The notes below the pieces were generated by a model. The model was not told where the DNA came from. It saw only the letters and a program-made list of their open reading frames with translations, and searched no databases. This document shows positions 5,001-5,889 of a DNA stretch of 5,889 nt, piece after piece (position 1 is the stretch's first letter; each line of letters opens with the position of its first letter). Source of the DNA: Oscillospiraceae bacterium. GTDB taxonomy: Bacteria > Bacillota > Clostridia > Oscillospirales > Ruminococcaceae. Both the position numbers and the translations under genes were made by a program. The stretch lies in NCBI GenBank assembly GCA_016295545.1, contig JAEDLA010000098.1:1-5889 (forward strand). Reading direction: 5' to 3'.

Positions 5001-5889
5001 TTATCTTTCAAGAATCTGACTTCTGTCAGGACCGATGCCTACCATGCTTACATGACAGCCAACCAGTTCTTCCAGTCTGCTGATATATTTTTTGCAATTT
5101 TCGGGGAGTTCGTCGAAGCTTCCGCATTTGGAAATATCATCGTCAAAGCCCTCGAATTCCTCATAAACAGGCTCACAGCCGGCAAGCTCCTCAAGAGTGG
5201 GAGGGAAGTTTTCAATCGTTCTGCCGTCGGGCATTTTGTAAGCTGTGCAGATTTTAAGAGTGCCGATTCCGGAGAGTGTGTCAAGCTTGTTGATAGCAAG
5301 GCTGTCAAGACCGTTTACTCTTACGGAGTGGCGAACGATAACAGCGTCAAACCAGCCTGTTCTTCTTGGTCTGCCGGTAGTTGTACCGAACTCACCGCCG
5401 AGATTTCTGATTTTATCGCCTGTTTCATCGTCAAGCTCTGTGGGGAAAGGACCTTTTCCAACACGGGTTGTATAAGCCTTTGCAACGCCGATTATATTAG
5501 TTATAGTCTTGGGACCAACGCCTGTACCTACGCATACACCGGCTGAAAGAGGGTGTGAAGAAGTAACATAGGGATATGTACCGAAGTCAATGTCAAGGAG
5601 AGTAGCCTGTGCACCCTCGAACATGATATTTTTTCCGGCTTTTGCAGCATCGAAAGTGAGCACTGAAACATCGTCCATATACTTTGCAATACGCTGACCA
5701 TAGGCAGTGTACTCCTCAGTAACCTTGTCAAGGTCAAAGGCTTCGCCGCCGTAAACCTCAGTAATGATTTTATTTTTAAGACTGCCTGTGGACTGTATCT
5801 TGGCTGCAAGTACGTCAGGGTGAACAAGGTCATACATTCTTATGCCGCAGCGCTCATACTTATCCATGTATGTAGGTCCGATACCTCTT
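5001..5889 (-). CDS. purA: Adenylosuccinate synthetase, N-terminus outside the window
   Basis: PurA joins IMP and aspartate using GTP to give adenylosuccinate, the first committed step from IMP to AMP. About 295 C-terminal residues of a protein normally near 430 are present. The frame stays open to the window edge, where it reads RGIGPTYMDK, the conserved IMP-site region; the Met at 5867 is therefore internal, not the start. Further landmarks are FEGAQATLLDIDFGTYPYVT, the GVGPKTI loop, TRVGKGPFPTEL, TTGRPRRTGWFD, the base-recognising NKLDTLSG and the C-terminal GPDRSQI. The N-terminal phosphate loop and catalytic Asp/His are outside. No break is seen. The stop at 5001-5003 is followed 36 bp later by the repeat-protein gene on the same strand, with no terminator or promoter between. 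Its regulation cannot be judged because its upstream region is missing. Confidence 0.98.
   Translation of the reverse strand, partial: RGIGPTYMDKYERCGIRMYDLVHPDVLAAKIQSTGSLKNKIITEVYGGEAFDLDKVTEEYTAYGQRIAKYMDDVSVLTFDAAKAGKNIMFEGAQATLLDIDFGTYPYVTSSHPLSAGVCVGTGVGPKTITNIIGVAKAYTTRVGKGPFPTELDDETGDKIRNLGGEFGTTTGRPRRTGWFDAVIVRHSVRVNGLDSLAINKLDTLSGIGTLKICTAYKMPDGRTIENFPPTLEELAGCEPVYEEFEGFDDDISKCGSFDELPENCKKYISRLEELVGCHVSMVGIGPDRSQILER

Noticed and set aside
5865..5867. ATG as start of purA
   Set aside because: The frame continues to the window edge with conserved PurA residues RGIGPTY, so this Met is internal.

Overview
The window looks like chromosome of a low-to-moderate-GC Clostridia bacterium. 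The style fits the Ruminococcus/Oscillospiraceae area: strong AGGAGG-type ribosome sites, frequent GTG/TTG starts, consensus sigma-A promoters, A/T-tract terminators and a CCA-encoding tRNA gene. The genus is an inference from style; no marker gene settles it.

Left part (1-1761, + strand): a near-perfect sigma-A promoter drives a likely three-gene operon. It encodes a small three-helix membrane protein of unknown function (TTG start), an ArsR/SmtB-type metal-sensing repressor that carries both classical metal-site signatures, and an amidohydrolase of the Amidohydro_2 type. No metal efflux gene is adjacent.

Middle part (1762-3747, + strand): a 132-bp AT-rich spacer with two inverted repeats precedes a large membrane protein related to CPBP/Abi intramembrane proteases. 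Its three catalytic motifs all look degenerate. tadA (tRNA adenosine deaminase) follows 17 bp later and is probably co-transcribed. The end of tadA is packed with control sequence: its stop codon lies inside the -35 box of a consensus promoter for a tRNA-Leu(GAG) gene, and that -35 box lies in the loop of a candidate tadA terminator. The tRNA has a perfect hairpin in its 5' leader and a strong terminator directly after its CCA end.

Right part (3769-5889, - strand): purA (adenylosuccinate synthetase) enters from the right edge without its N-terminus. It is followed 36 bp later by a gene for a membrane protein with six APVLDD-type repeats in a long acidic, proline-rich N-terminal region. The two genes look like one transcription unit ending in a 30-bp perfect palindrome. 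The + and - units converge, with two terminators about 20 bp apart.

Most of this is ordinary housekeeping sequence. The points most worth a second look are the purA-linked repeat protein, the degenerate CPBP protein, the dual-site ArsR protein without a transporter, and the compact tadA/tRNA-Leu junction. No defence island, mobile element or CRISPR array was seen.
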